64,000 bases of DNA from Spodoptera frugiperda (GCF_023101765.2 NC_064240.1:434001-498000), one strand, 5' to 3'. Positions 24,668 to 36,488 are shown, numbered from the stretch's first letter. Notes: a model not told the origin generated them from the sequence alone. Numbers and translations are program-made.

Positions 24668-26492
24668 TTCATTAATACACCGGTGATCCTAAAAAGACGT
24701 TAGTAACTTCACGACTAAAACATAAATAAATGATCCTGGCAGTACAACCCACGTGTCATTATAAAACATCGAAACTAGTGATAAAATCTAATAGCATTCT
24801 CATAAACGACTGGGCAGTTACCTGGAAATGATTAAGTCATTTTTTTTAAATGATGTAATTCCTCTATGAATTGATAGGTATGTCAGTTTCATTTCCTAAT
24901 TTATGACTTAGATACGTAGAGGTCAAGGTTACATCACCTGTACGTTTTGGTCCTTGTGTACTCAATAAGGACCAAAATCTAAAAATACCTATATACTGTT
25001 TTTTTTTCAGTTTTCTGTTACTTACAGTATGTTTATATAAATTACAAATACTCAAAACACATCAATAAATAATTAATTTAATTTATCCACACTCATCCGA
25101 CACTTTAAAATTGTCTTATACACACACAAACTTTTTTTTTTAATGTTAAATGGACCGACGTTTGGACTCAAAACTATCGCAGATACAAATATTGTCACCT
25201 AAAGAAACGTAAAAATTGGTAAATGCCTATTAAGAATCAAAATCGTGTCAGTCTGCCTCACATCCCAACTACGTAGTCACTCATAATGGGAGTCACGCGT
25301 CCATTCTTATGGTGATGAACCCGTATTTACCAAATATGGATACTCACACGATATAAGGCTTGTAATAGACAATTATACCATTACAGAAAATCCACTTAAT
25401 GAGGATTCAACATCTTCGTTTCTATTTCAAGATCATCGTTTAGTTAATGAAATATAACACTGTCAAATTGAAATAACCGTTGCGGTTGACACGAGTCGTT
25501 GCTAACCACAAAGTCAAAGCTCTCGACATTTTTAATGCACAGGTGGTTTCTGTGATTACGTCCATTGTCATCGTAATATATCTAAGTACGACGTCATTCT
25601 TAAATACTTATTATAGTCTGGGCTGAATTAACAGGTCTATTTTTGTAATTATGTTAATACAATAAACACTGATTTGTATTTAAAAAATCAAGTTCTTTAA
25701 ATTATTAGCAAATCTTCACCGACGTCTCAAGACTAAAGATATTCAAAAAATTAATCAAAAAATTAACAAAGAAAATCGAACACCTGCAAAAGTCGCTTCT
25801 GGTCCTCAATTAGTATCACATCGTTATACGGAGGTATTACGGTACGTTCCTCTACTAAATTGTATCTGAAATACTTTCACAATTCATTCATAATTTCAAC
25901 ATAACGGATTAACTCAGGTGTAGGTATGACAGTCCACGCGATTAACTGACTAACAGAATAACTTTTAAGGTTAACACCCGTTAGCTTGTTAAAGACCAAT
26001 AAAACCTTATAAGTAACACATTGGTACATACTTGCTTTATTTAACTAAACATACTGAGTTTAGGTTTCCAAGGATAGTTACTTGTGTAGTTACTACTCGC
26101 ATTAGCAGAAGAATATCAACCGTCGTGTGTCGAAGGCTGTGTAGCTCGTAAAATGACACATTATGATTGGATGGTATCATTTGGATCCCTTTGCATTCAA
26201 TTACCTATTAATAACTATGTTGCTTTTGAAAATTAAGTTCTGTTTGCAGTTAACTTAAAATACTTCAAATTCATTTTATTTAGTATTGGCACTAGAAATT
26301 CAAATTTTTTTTGGGGCTCCTTAGATAAATGTTTAGTCATCAAATGCATACATATTTATCGTGTATTTTTTAATAGCATGTCGGAGGATTATTTTATTTC
26401 AAAATATTAGTCAATCCTTCAAGCTTTTGAAATATTTCGTAACTTCAGTGGAAATATTTTTGGTTATTTTGCTTTATTGTAAAGCGTATTGC
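24668..26492. other. Gene-free stretch downstream of gene 2
   Basis: AT-rich; no repeat copy or exon that I can support. Confidence 0.5.
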
Positions 26493-26538
26493 GTAGAATA
26501 GGTAATAAAACGATTTGATAAATTACTAACATAAATTG

Positions 26539-26544
26539 TTTATT
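26539..26544 (-). terminator. Poly(A) signal AATAAA of gene 2
   Basis: Canonical AATAAA on the minus strand about 124 nt after the stop codon, inside the 3' block shared exactly with gene 3. Confidence 0.75.
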
Positions 26545-26667
26545 AACAAATTCGTTCAGGATCATATCACAGATCGCTTGGCGTGGATAATTATTATTAA
26601 CAAAGGAAGGAAGTAGGGTTAAGGATGAGTATTTTTTGGACTAGATGTTGGAATTAGTGAAGTTGAC

Positions 26668-27256
26668 TTAAGGAGCGACGGGGAGGTGAGCGCCCTGGGG
26701 CTGGAATCCGTTCTCGTTGGCGATGTAGGTGACGGTGTAGACGACGCCGTCGGGGCCGGGGTAGGAGAACTGGCCGCGGACCTCGATGGCCTCGTTCTCA
26801 GTGCCGGCGTTCTTCAGCTGGCCCTGCTCCTGCGCTTGGATACCGTTGGAGGTCTCCACACTGTGGGTACAAACACACATTTAATATAACGAACAATACT
26901 TGTAATGCGAATAATGAATGTTTCGGATATTGATCGCCAGATAATGGAAGACTGTGTATAAAAGTGAGACTTACGCATAGTTGAATCCCTCAACTCCGAT
27001 GTTGTCGCTGTCGTAGCGGAGGATGGTGGCGGACGCGTCGGGGCTGGCGGGAGCGGCGACGGCGGCGGCGACGAAGAGGGCGAATACGATGAACTGTTGG
27101 CAGAAGACACACTATTAAAACATATCCTGGTCACTGGGAGGTGGGCTCACTGAGATTTAATCAGGGAGGATCCAATGCTATTTTTCACCAGATTTAAGTT
27201 TTACGTTTCGTAATCCAAATCTATTAATTTTACAAATCCAAACGTACCGATTTCAT
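26668..27256 (-). CDS. Larval cuticle protein, RR-1 type (gene 2 of cluster), three coding exons
   Basis: Minus-strand gene: exon 1 coding part 27248-27256 (ATG AAA TCG, then GTACGT), exon 2 26975-27093, exon 3 26668-26860 with stop TAA. Introns are 154 and 114 nt with GT-AG ends. The joined 321 nt encode 106 residues: a signal peptide (residues 1-16, same sequence as gene 1), a variable mature start APASPDASATILRYDSDN, then IGVEGFNYAVETSNG and the R&R core (Gly72 to Pro106, G-x8-G-x6-Y-x-A-x-E-x-G-F-x7-P-x2-P). By family knowledge it is a chitin-binding protein secreted by epidermis into flexible larval cuticle. It differs from gene 1 mainly around the signal cleavage site and at the exon 2/3 join. 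Its protein is identical to that of gene 3. Nearly all codons end in G or C, in strong contrast to the AT-rich surroundings. The start is fixed by the Met-Lys-Ser mini-exon shared by all three genes. Confidence 0.95.
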
Positions 27257-27315
27257 TTTTGAAGGGTTTTTGATTTGTCCTGGGACTGTTTGTGATTGAA
27301 AGGCAATCGAGCGAC

Positions 27316-27349
27316 TGATGCCTCTGTGTTGTCGGTCTTGCTATTTATA
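27316..27349 (-). promoter_or_regulatory. Core promoter of cuticle gene 2 (TATA plus initiator)
   Basis: TATAAATAG on the minus strand begins at 27349. An ATCAGT initiator has its A at 27316, 33 nt downstream and 60 nt before the ATG. This is the best-formed core promoter of the three genes. Confidence 0.8.
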
Positions 27350-28311
27350 CTGGCTGGCGCATCGTTGCGCGGCGGCAAGGACGCGCTTTGACATTTGAAC
27401 TTAGAATCGTCTTCGGCCACCGATGGTCGTGGAGTTAAAGGTTCTTAGTGACATGTCCGGCTTGTTTAGATGCTTCCAATTGATATCATGTGGCTGACCT
27501 ACATAACTCTGGTGGTATTCATCATTTATATTATTTTATATCAACATCCGTTATACAGAGTTGTATTCAATTTTTATACTGAAAATAACTGACTGTGATT
27601 GTTGTTTAAGCTTTCTTGTCTTCTGTTAATGTACTTATAATGATTTTATAAATAGTTTTGCTACTTCATTAGGGCTTTCGTTTATCGAATCCTTGTACGT
27701 CCCTCAAAAAACTTGGAAAAAACTCACATATTTATACCTGAACTTGTAAAGCGATGGCAGCACCTGAGCTTTTCCGAAGTTTCTTCTCAGCTCTATATAG
27801 ATAGTGAACTATGGTTCCTTTCTTGAAAGGGATAATTGCTAAAACTCTCATACGATTGCCAATAAAATACTTACCTTTTTTGAGGCAAGAAACCTACATT
27901 CTACCATTCTTTAATTATAAAAATGTCTACATTCTTATCATAAGTAAATTATTCAAACACGGAAACAGAAAGGTTGTGTCCATCATATTCAGTAATGTTA
28001 CGCAACCGCAATAAAATACCAGCATCCCAAGGTTTGATGGGTAGGCTGTGATAAAGGACCACTTTTCGACTCCCAGCACATTAATCGTGAATATCGAATA
28101 ATCACACATATACCTTTATTTATAGTCCCCCTATATTGATCATACATTGTTTCATTGTAAGTCACAAAACATTACTCTTCATGATCTTGTACCGAATATT
28201 ATATTTATATTGACCAGAAGTAGCTTACACGAACATCACATGAATATGTCTGAAACTTTTAAATTGTACAATTTAGCAATATAACATCAACATCAAATAC
28301 ACATATCCCAT

Positions 28312-28375
28312 ACGGTAATCGAACTCGAGACTTTTTACTCGGCAACACTAGCGAATACTTACTTGACTAATGAGC
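28312..28375 (-). repeat. Possible tRNA-derived SINE fragment
   Basis: ACGGTAATCGAACTCGAGAC resembles a complemented B-box and its flank, as in family C; nothing else of the element is clear. Confidence 0.3.
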
Positions 28376-28770
28376 TGGTGAAATAAAATACAAAATATAA
28401 ATTCTCACCTAACAGTGAACTCGTAACAATCCGTACATTCTTGCTGATTACTGGAATATTAACTAAGTGCACCGTGGATCATAGGTTAACGTCTGCCTAT
28501 AAGTACCGACGTTCGGTACCGAGCACAATGATTGGCCGTCATCATATTATTGGAGTATTTCAACGAAACAATTTGTAGAATTCGTCTTCAAAGCCTCGAG
28601 AAAATTACTTGGACTTTAAATAATACTTATATTCATTTTCTATATTAAATGATAAGGTTTTCTTTTGTAGTGTATGGTGACAGTAGAGTAATATATTTGT
28701 CACTGCCCCCTACTCTCTCCAATCCTGGTCCTTAACCCTAGTTAGTTGAATTAACACAACTAAGCCTTTC

Positions 28771-28920
28771 TTTTTTTGAAGGAGAAAAATCATGCAATGA
28801 CTTCTTCCGCCTTAGATGAGGCAAAAGGGAATGTCAGATTCTTTAAAAACCACCCCGTTCCTTCCTCCTTTGAGCCGGAGCCCCGGTCACCTGCTACGCT
28901 ACGTTGTCTGCAGCTCCGGA
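28771..28920 (-). repeat. Interspersed repeat family A, copy 3
   Basis: Reverse-oriented copy with AACCACCCCGTTC and GAGCCGGAGCCCCGG, starting at a T-run equivalent to the A-tail. Confidence 0.75.
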
Positions 28921-30762
28921 AATACAACTAAGCTTAAGTTTATATTTTTTTTATTCAATAAACGCTAATCTGTTTATGTGATTTTCATGCGACTGAATGA
29001 TTGCTAAACGACCCAAACGATGTTGTTTATACCAGCCTAGTTCATATGTCCAGTAAAGGAGACGGCAGACAATGTCAGCTGTTAATGCTCATGTCTTCGT
29101 AATATATATCTGAGACTAGATAGGTAAAGGTAAATAATGTGTTCGGTTAGCGCTGAAAGTGCAGCTCATAATGTTGTAAGTTGCTTAATTCGACCTATTG
29201 CTGATGAAAATTACTTTATTGGTAACTTTAGCATTATGTGTACTTATGTTGTTAATGTAGGAATTACTTAATATATACCTCTATATTTAGGTACGTCTAT
29301 TGTACTGTATGGTGAAGGAGTGTCACCAAGATATGAAACAATGTATTTCCCTTATTTTCTTAAAAAACTTGATGAAATCTCCAGGATTTCCTATGTTAAG
29401 GATGTATCAACAAATAATGTTAACAACTAATTCCAGAATAACAGCGTGTGAACCACACTAAAAGTCGTTGTGGTCAAAAGTTTCTGTGAAAGTTCTCTTC
29501 TGTCATACCAAATTTCCTAGACCTAAGGACAATTCCAGCTTTTCTCCTAAACATCTTAAAAAAAAATATTCAGGCTTAAGCTAAAAGACAAAAACAAATA
29601 GCTTAATTGGTCGTACGATTCATAAAAAAGTGAAAAACCGTTCTCCATTAAGTTTGATAATAAATCAAACAACTGTTATTTAAAAAATGCACGAACTTGT
29701 GAAACTAATAAATAAATTATTGTAAAATTTTGCTAATTTCTGACATAATTTGGTTTTTAATTGCTAAACTAAATGGTAAAAGCATCCAATGTTTTTAATT
29801 AAAATCTATATTTGACGTAAGCAATGAGCAATTTCATTAGTTGAAAATATTTTTATTAAGTAGGTGTTCCAACGACTTGACGTGACTTCTGTTTTAATAT
29901 AAAAGGTAAATAGTAAACATACTTAAATAATACCAATCTCTATCAGCACCAAAAATATAGGTACATATACGGTCCAAAACCTCACCAATACAATACCTAA
30001 TTAATTAGTCATTAGTCATAAATTTCGGTCCTTAGGTACGGAAGATCCTAAACAACTTTCAGACTAGTCATTAAAAGCCATTGACCTTGACTTTTTATGT
30101 AACTCTGTGGCTGTGACACGTAACAATTTTATTAACGACGCTCAGACTTCCTGGATCGCTATCTTCTCAGTAAAACCACATAAATCCTCTAAAATATATA
30201 AAAAACTCAGACCTTGAACCACTACTAATCAATTTTGTAGATGATACAAAAGTTCACGAACACATCTGACATTCTGATTCCTGCCTGCTGTCAAGGCTTT
30301 AGGAAATTCCTCCTTATTGTCACCAACTTCAGGTCCATTATTCTCAGTACTTAATCTTTTGTTAACTGGTTTTCCTATTTGATCTTAAACTGATGTCAAT
30401 AATTTATATGGTGCTGCAAACTCAGGTTAATTTTTTAATTACCAAAAATGTCAATCATTGATGTGATTCTACAAACAACATAATCCAAAATTTTACTAAA
30501 AATGGATTTCTATAAATATATTTATTAATTCATTGTCGATTTCTTTGTCTAGAAATGGCAAAACAAAGAATGACTTCAGTTTTTAAATGGGCTTTGAATA
30601 ATGCAAACTTTGTCGTTCCATATGCCTATTGAAGAAAGTGAATTACATCAATCAAGCAGACTGATCTATTTGTACATAATTGTATCTTCTCGGTTTTGTG
30701 TTCTAATGTATAGTCAGTAGAATAGGTAATAAAACGATTTGATAAATTACTAACATAAATTG

Positions 30763-30768
30763 TTTATT
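30763..30768 (-). terminator. Poly(A) signal AATAAA of gene 3
   Basis: Canonical AATAAA on the minus strand about 124 nt after the stop, identical in context to gene 2. Confidence 0.75.
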
Positions 30769-30891
30769 AACAAATTCGTTCAGGATCATATCACAGATCG
30801 CTTGGCGTGGATAATTATTATTAACAAAGGAAGGAAGTAGGGTTAAGGATGAGTATTTTTTGGACTAGATGTTGGAATTAGTGAAGTTGAC

Positions 30892-31487
30892 TTAAGGAGC
30901 GACGGGGAGGTGAGCGCCCTGGGGCTGGAATCCGTTCTCGTTGGCGATGTAGGTGACGGTGTAGACGACGCCGTCGGGGCCGGGGTAGGAGAACTGGCCG
31001 CGGACCTCGATGGCCTCGTTCTCAGTGCCGGCGTTCTTCAGCTGGCCCTGCTCCTGCGCTTGGATACCGTTGGAGGTCTCCACACTGTGGGTACAAACAC
31101 ACATTTAATATAACGAACAACACTTGTAATGCGAATAATGAATGTTTCGGATATTGATCGCCAGATAATGGAAGACTGTGTATAAATCTGAGACTTACGC
31201 ATAGTTGAATCCCTCAACTCCGATGTTGTCGCTGTCGTAGCGGAGGATGGTGGCGGACGCGTCGGGGCTGGCGGGAGCGGCGACGGCGGCGGCGACGAAG
31301 AGGGCGAATACGATGAACTGTTGGCAGAAGACACACTATTAAAACATATCCTGGTCACTGGGAGGTGGGCTCACTGAGACGTTGTCAGGAAAAATCCAAC
31401 ATTGCTTTTCACCAGATGTAGTTTTAGTTTTACGTTTCGTAATTTAAAACTTTTTTATTTTACAAATCCAAAACGTACCGATTTCAT
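30892..31487 (-). CDS. Larval cuticle protein, RR-1 type (gene 3, recent copy of gene 2)
   Basis: Minus-strand gene: exon 1 coding part 31479-31487 (ATG AAA TCG, then GTACGT), exon 2 31199-31317, exon 3 30892-31084 with stop TAA. Introns are 161 and 114 nt. All three exons are identical to those of gene 2, so the 106-residue preprotein is the same: signal peptide 1-16, then the R&R chitin-binding core at residues 72-106 with Phe in place of the consensus Tyr. The expected role is the same larval cuticle function. Exon 2, exon 3, intron 2 and the 3' flank match gene 2 at a constant offset of 4224 bp, with three substitutions, all in intron 2. Upstream, intron 1, the 5' UTR and the promoter are alignable but clearly diverged, and the TATA box is degraded. 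The gene is coding-intact; whether it is expressed as strongly as gene 2 is open. Confidence 0.94.
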
Positions 31488-31548
31488 TTTTGATGGGTTT
31501 TTTTTGTTTGTCTTAGGACTGTGTGTGGTAGAACGGTTGTCGGCTGAC

Positions 31549-31583
31549 TGATGCCTCTGAGGAGCCGAGGTGCACTTAAATTA
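31549..31583 (-). promoter_or_regulatory. Core promoter of cuticle gene 3, TATA box degenerate
   Basis: The initiator CATCAGT is kept, with its A at 31549, 62 nt before the ATG. At the position matching the gene 2 TATA box the minus strand reads TAATTTAAG (31575-31583) in place of TATAAATAG. The AT-rich remnant may still work weakly. Confidence 0.55.
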
Positions 31584-32973
31584 CTGATAGCGCGAGCACA
31601 CGTTGTCGTCACAGGTGTGTGGAGGTGGTAACGTACATCATTTGGGCAGTCTGATCGATAACCTTACCTAAAAAATGGCGACTAGAGAAAGTAAAAATAC
31701 AAAAGAATGTCATCTGTATCAACATATCATTTACTCCTTAATTCTGTTGAGACGGCGAGTAGCCTCGGGCGGTGACTACACTTTTATTACATCATTTGAC
31801 AATGTACAGCAGTATTGAGAATGATATTATGCCCGCTTGTGTCACTGATAAGGCGGGATTGTTACGGCAAAAAATATTCAAATAAAGCTTTTGTAAACAA
31901 TTAATAAAATGATACTTTAAAATATTTCGTTACTACTTTTAACAATTGTTTCAATAGATCAGGACCAATTCAAGGTAATTATGTGCATAAAAATGTATAT
32001 AATAGTGCATTTTCATGACCTCTTTATAATTTCTTCTTTATACACCTTCCTGATTTTATTCGAAAAGTATTTCTAAGTAAATATTTAGTAAGTATTGATT
32101 CCGAAATCATCAGTGATAATTAGACTTAATCCTCGGTATGTAATCAATAGGCTCACCATAAATATTACATATGCTCCTGAAGCTAAGATAGTATAACTGG
32201 CAAAAAGTTCACATGATATATTATGTATATTTAATACGTGTACCTATGTTTACCTCTTTAAGAAATAAAAGCAAATAGTATTAAAAAATACGTGACTAGA
32301 GCTTCTTTTTATATTTTTATGGCGCTCGTTTAAGTGATAACATAATCATTTAGGACAAGTTATAGACCTAATTACTTTGATCTCCAGTATTACATCATTT
32401 CATTAATTGTAAATAATATCTCAGTTGGATTAGACTCCCCTTCTAAATACCACCACGTATTTCTATCTTGAGTTTCTTTCATACGAGAAACCGCAACCTT
32501 CACGTGGTGGCCCATAGAGTATAGAGTGGTCCTTCGATACGCAATCAGCTCAAACGCAAATATAACGTGAATTTGTTTTCATAACTGCTCTTTCAAATAT
32601 TGTGTTTGGACTTATATTATTAAGTTGTTGGTCAAGTGTTCTAAATAGTACCTACTTAGTGCTAAAGTAAAGCACAATGCTTAATTGAATTTTTGTATCA
32701 TCGTCAAGGAGCTTAAGTCCAGTGTGTAAATAATAAACCTTTATCTATAGATAACTACTTACCTCAAGAACATATGAATGTATATAATATGACATTATAT
32801 AGGTAATTGTAATATTTAGAAAATAAAATTCTTTTAGCATGCCTTATCTCTAAAGCTTATTTTGTGAATCAAAATGTCCTTAGCTTGTATGTAATTATTA
32901 TAGTTTTTTCTCAACTTAATTATGGGTTATGATACTAACATTTAAGTATTTTTTATTATGATAAATTATATAA
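31584..32973. other. Upstream region of gene 3, otherwise empty
   Basis: AT-rich with a GC-richer first 300 bp (AGCGCGAGCACACGTTGTCG, GAGACGGCGAGTAGCCTCGG). No gene seen. Confidence 0.45.
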
Positions 32974-33110
32974 TACTAGCTTCTGCCCACGGCTTTGCCC
33001 GCGTATCCGTGGCACCTGACACCTTGCCCCATGCCGATCCCATCAGCCGTTTTGACGTGATTGAGTAACAAGAATACACACAACTGTTGCATTTATAATG
33101 CAATATGAAT
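32974..33110 (+). repeat. Interspersed repeat family F, copy
   Basis: CTAGCTTCTGCCCACGGC, GCCCGCGT, then AGCCGTTTTGACGTGATTGA (complement of the CACGTCAAAA block) and TTTATAATGC. Fragmented relative to 53408. Confidence 0.6.
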
Positions 33111-33352
33111 CTTGTACAAATAAACATTTGATTACTGGGATGGATCTATAAGTTACTGAGATGTACACAGTGACCCACACGATGATCTCCCAACCTATGC
33201 AGTGGCTGGCTATAACCTGGTTGTAGGGATTGCATCCAAACATAATTATGTCAATTTATTTCCTACTGACATATAGAATTTGTTTGTTTGAACGCGCTTA
33301 CATATAAAACTATTTAATTTCACGAGGAAGTCTAAGGGTTTGTAAAAAAAAT

Positions 33353-33562
33353 AAGGTAATTTAAAAAACTAAAAACCCGACTGCGTTTCTTCATAATATG
33401 AAAATGAAAAAACCCTAAAACAAGAATTGTTTGTATTTGAAGTGTTTTCTAGAATGGGTCCCGACTGCTTAAATTTTACAATGACTTTCTTGTTTTAGGG
33501 TTTTTTCATTTTCATATTATGAAGAAACGCAGTCAGGTTTTTTAGTTTTTTAAATTACCTTT
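33353..33562. repeat. Long inverted repeat, arms of about 73 bp
   Basis: The left arm 33353-33425 and right arm 33488-33562 are nearly perfect complements (one base change and one extra T seen), with a spacer of about 60 nt. Such an arrangement can extrude a cruciform or give hairpin RNA. Confidence 0.9.
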
Positions 33563-33620
33563 TTTTATTGAATTTTCTTTTAGTTTATTATTTTAATATT
33601 TTGGTTATTATAGGTATCTA

Positions 33621-33975
33621 GTGGCACTCTCACAGTAAAAATGAATCAAACGGAAGCTGAAATCCATCGAGTCGTTTAGGCTAGAGATTGAGCAATATTC
33701 GAATTTGGCGCCAAAAATCCGCCATTTTATTTTTTTATTATTTCGATATATCCAGTGTCACTCTCACAGTAAATACGAATCTAACGACACCTCTCAAGCT
33801 GAAATCCATCAAGTCGTTCAGGCTAGAGAGTGAGCAATATTCGAATTTGGCGCCAAAAATCCGCCATTCTGTTTTTTTTACTATTTTGATATATCCAGTG
33901 TCACTCTCACAGGAAAGACGAATCCAACGACACCTCTCAAGCCAAAATCCATCAAGCCGTTTAGGCTGTAGAGCG
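33621..33975. repeat. Tandem repeat, about 134-143 bp unit, 2.5 copies
   Basis: Each unit starts at GTGKCACTCTCACAG (33621, 33755, 33898) and continues with a GAAATCCATC block and ATTCGAATTTGGCGCCAAAA. The third unit stops before the GGCGCC part. Confidence 0.85.
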
Positions 33976-33987
33976 TGCCAAACAATT

Positions 33988-34039
33988 ATACATACATACA
34001 TACATACCTACATACATACATACATACATACATACATAC
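33988..34039. repeat. ACAT tetranucleotide microsatellite
   Basis: About 13 CATA units with one CCTA interruption, lying between the tandem units and the right end of the foldback element. Confidence 0.9.
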
Positions 34040-35697
34040 TCTCGAAAAAAACATAACCCTCCTTCTGGCGCAGTCGGGTAAAAAAAATACGCTACAATCA
34101 ATATTAACGCGGGAATAGCGAATACTTTATAATTAAAACGTTCAATGTACATTTTCTCCATTTTATATTAGAAAAACAAACTTTACTTGTGTCCCACTTA
34201 TCGCCATAATTGTGATAATCCGTAATTTTCGATAAAAAAAAGTATTACCAATAAGCCAAAATTTTTTTTGGCTTACATATGTATATATATATATATATTA
34301 TATTAATGAAAAACACACATAAATCAAAAAGATCGTGAGAAAAAATTAATAATAATTTGATATTGGACGTTGTAAAAAATCGACCGATGACCCGCTAACA
34401 ATTAATTACAAGTAAAGTCTTAAAGGCCGTCTCATACAAGTACGGAGGCTAATTAAAACTTGTAAACATCCGACATTTTTTATCATTACTCGACACATTG
34501 CAAGTTAACTGGTTTTACGTCGACAGGGGTCACGAACCTTAGGACCACTACCTTAGAAACACCTCCATAAACTATGTAACATATTGGTGAAATAGAATCC
34601 ATTATATGTCACGTTGTATATTTTATGAATAATATGTATATTCGTAAATGTTAATTGCCCGAAAGACTTGTTCAATAATAATTTTCGAACAGTAGCAGTG
34701 GCATAGATGTCACGGTCTTCGTGATTTAAAGAGGACATTTGTGTAATTGAGGAACATGAAAGATCATAACGATTACAAATTCGTACGGATGTGTTTAAAG
34801 AGCTTAATGTTAATTGAGCATCATTCATATGAAGACTCTCATATTCGTATCATTTAATTTCGAAATCGATGAACAAGTGGAATTTGATCAATTTGACGAA
34901 ACATTTGATCTTTGAATAATCTTTTAATCAATAGTAACAAAACCATTTAAGTACCAACTCGAACACAAAAATTTCTAAAGAAAACATTGTCGAAAAAACG
35001 GAAGATATCAAAAGGTTACAATCACAGGTTTGCTAAAAAAATATCCCTATTTCAAGTTCCAGAAGGTTGACAATCCCTCTGAGTTTGAGTACAGGTGTGA
35101 CACCGACACCGCGCAGTCATCTGCTTGCGACAATACTGTTGATTCATCTCCACTTGCAGCTTTCAACGGATGGCAGTTATGACTAAGGAACAAGATTCAA
35201 GGCCGTGAGAAATATTACCGTGGTGTAATTGTGTGTGCACCTTACGTAATAGAATAGGCTAGATAATGTTTATTCCTATCAAAATGTATGATTCAATTTA
35301 GTAGGGTATGCAAATTGTCCTCTTTGAAGGACTCGTAACTTGATGTCTATTTTTTTTTAGGTTTGAAGGGTGAATGACGCTGGTATGGTAGCATGCTTTT
35401 AGAACCATAAAAGGGACCAGCCTACTACAAAACACAGTATTCCTAGTAACAAAAGTCCTCAATGACTTAAAACCTGTACTCGTAACAGAATCCAAGACCT
35501 TTAAGATCAGCAGTACTATCAGCTATGTGAAAGGCACAATCAATATCTCAAATATTTACGTCATTACCAAATTCGAAGTTAAGAAGCCTTACATTACGCC
35601 ATTCCCATAGAATTCCATGTTTCGGATCGTTATGGGTACCAAAAACAGTAGAGTCGTGCCTTCATTAGCAGGCAGGATATTTTATGACTTCATTTAT

Positions 35698-36472
35698 GAG
35701 AAGCAGCCTATTGTTCTGATAATGAAATATTTCTAATTATAGTCAGATGGGCTTATAACTGTACAATACACTTTGTCCAGCATAAAAAGCTCTTCAGCTT
35801 TTCTCACGCAAAGGAATTGGTTATTGATAATAACGGTGTCTTTTTGAGGATGTAATATCCTCTAGATTTGGACCGACCTCACCTAGATTAATTTTTATAA
35901 CAATTTTGACGTGTAAATGTAGGCTTTTGTAGGCTATTTACGAAAATAAAATCATTATTTCATTGTTTCATCCAATGACTGCTTCCCGCCTTAGGTGAGT
36001 CGAGGTGGAGTGTCAGACTTTTACTCATTAAAAACCCCCGTTCCGACTCTTGCTTTCCAAGCCGGAGTCCCGATAACCCACTAGGCGGTCCACAGACAAT
36101 AGAATATATAATAACACTAAAAAAAAATCGATTAACATTTAAATAAAAAATCGATTAAACTGCATAATATACATCCGGACATTCATTGCCAAATAATTGA
36201 AGTATTCAATTAAACACTAGATACTAGAAAAAACTTAGGCCACAATACTTGAATAGCACTTACAATATAATGCGGTTATTAACCCATTGTGCGTTATTGT
36301 GTGAAACACAAATAAACAGTACTAATGACTCGTAATGTGGTATTTGCAGTTTTTGTGCATGAACAGTTGAAGATTTGCTTCCTATATATAAATTACTGAC
36401 AGCCGTATAAAGATCAGGAATCATTAGGATTAATAATGTTTGTTTTATTTTTTTTAAACTTCCTATTTAGGC
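35698..36472 (+). repeat. Segmental tandem duplication, left unit
   Basis: Runs from GAGAAGCAGCCTATTGTTCT to AACTTCCTATTTAGGC and is repeated at 36489-37257. The right 360 bp of the two units are nearly identical, whereas the left 390 bp are strongly diverged. A family A repeat sits at the same place in both. Confidence 0.85.
35968..36095 (-). repeat. Interspersed repeat family A, copy 4
   Basis: Reverse-oriented, diverged copy lying inside the left unit of the 0.78-kb tandem duplication; recognised by the CATCCAATGACT start and AAGCCGGAGTCCCG. Confidence 0.7.
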
Positions 36473-36488
36473 TTTTTTTTTTTTTTTT

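Larger units (their letters stand above)
26493..27329 (-). repeat. Duplicated cuticle gene unit, copy at gene 2
   Basis: Homologous to 30717-31560. From 26493 to 27155 the two copies differ at only three positions by eye (663 nt, no indel). From 27156 on, through intron 1 and the promoter, they remain alignable but with many substitutions and indels. Outside 26493 the flanks are unrelated. Confidence 0.95.
27350..30716. other. Intergenic region between gene 2 promoter and gene 3 3' end
   Basis: About 3.4 kb holding the gene 2 upstream region, one family A repeat and a possible SINE fragment. The 60 bp just upstream of the TATA box include GCGCATCGTTGCGC and GGCGGCAAGGACGCGC. Enhancers for larval epidermis would be expected here, but none can be named from the sequence. 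Confidence 0.45.
30717..31560 (-). repeat. Duplicated cuticle gene unit, copy at gene 3
   Basis: Partner of 26493-27329 in the same orientation, offset 4224 bp. The near-identical part is 30717-31379; the diverged promoter-side part is 31380-31560. Confidence 0.95.
33353..34085. mobile_element. Composite foldback element with internal tandem repeats
   Basis: ACCCGACTGCG occurs at 33375, its near-complement CGCAGTCAGGT at 33528 and CGCAGTCGGGT near 34069, so the block ends in inverted copies. Inside are a long inverted repeat (arms 33353-33425 and 33488-33562), tandem units beginning at 33621, 33755 and 33898, and an ACAT microsatellite. No open frame of note. Confidence 0.6.

Noticed and set aside
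26814..27134. Minus-strand 106-codon Ser/Pro-rich frame across exon 2, intron 2 and part of intron 1 of gene 2, with a twin at 31038
   Set aside because: It ignores well-formed splice sites and reads exon 2 in the wrong frame; the spliced cuticle model accounts for the sequence.
33621..33975. Regular repeats considered as a CRISPR-like array
   Set aside because: Units of about 140 bp in tandem with no spacer pattern, in eukaryotic DNA; an ordinary tandem repeat inside a mobile element.
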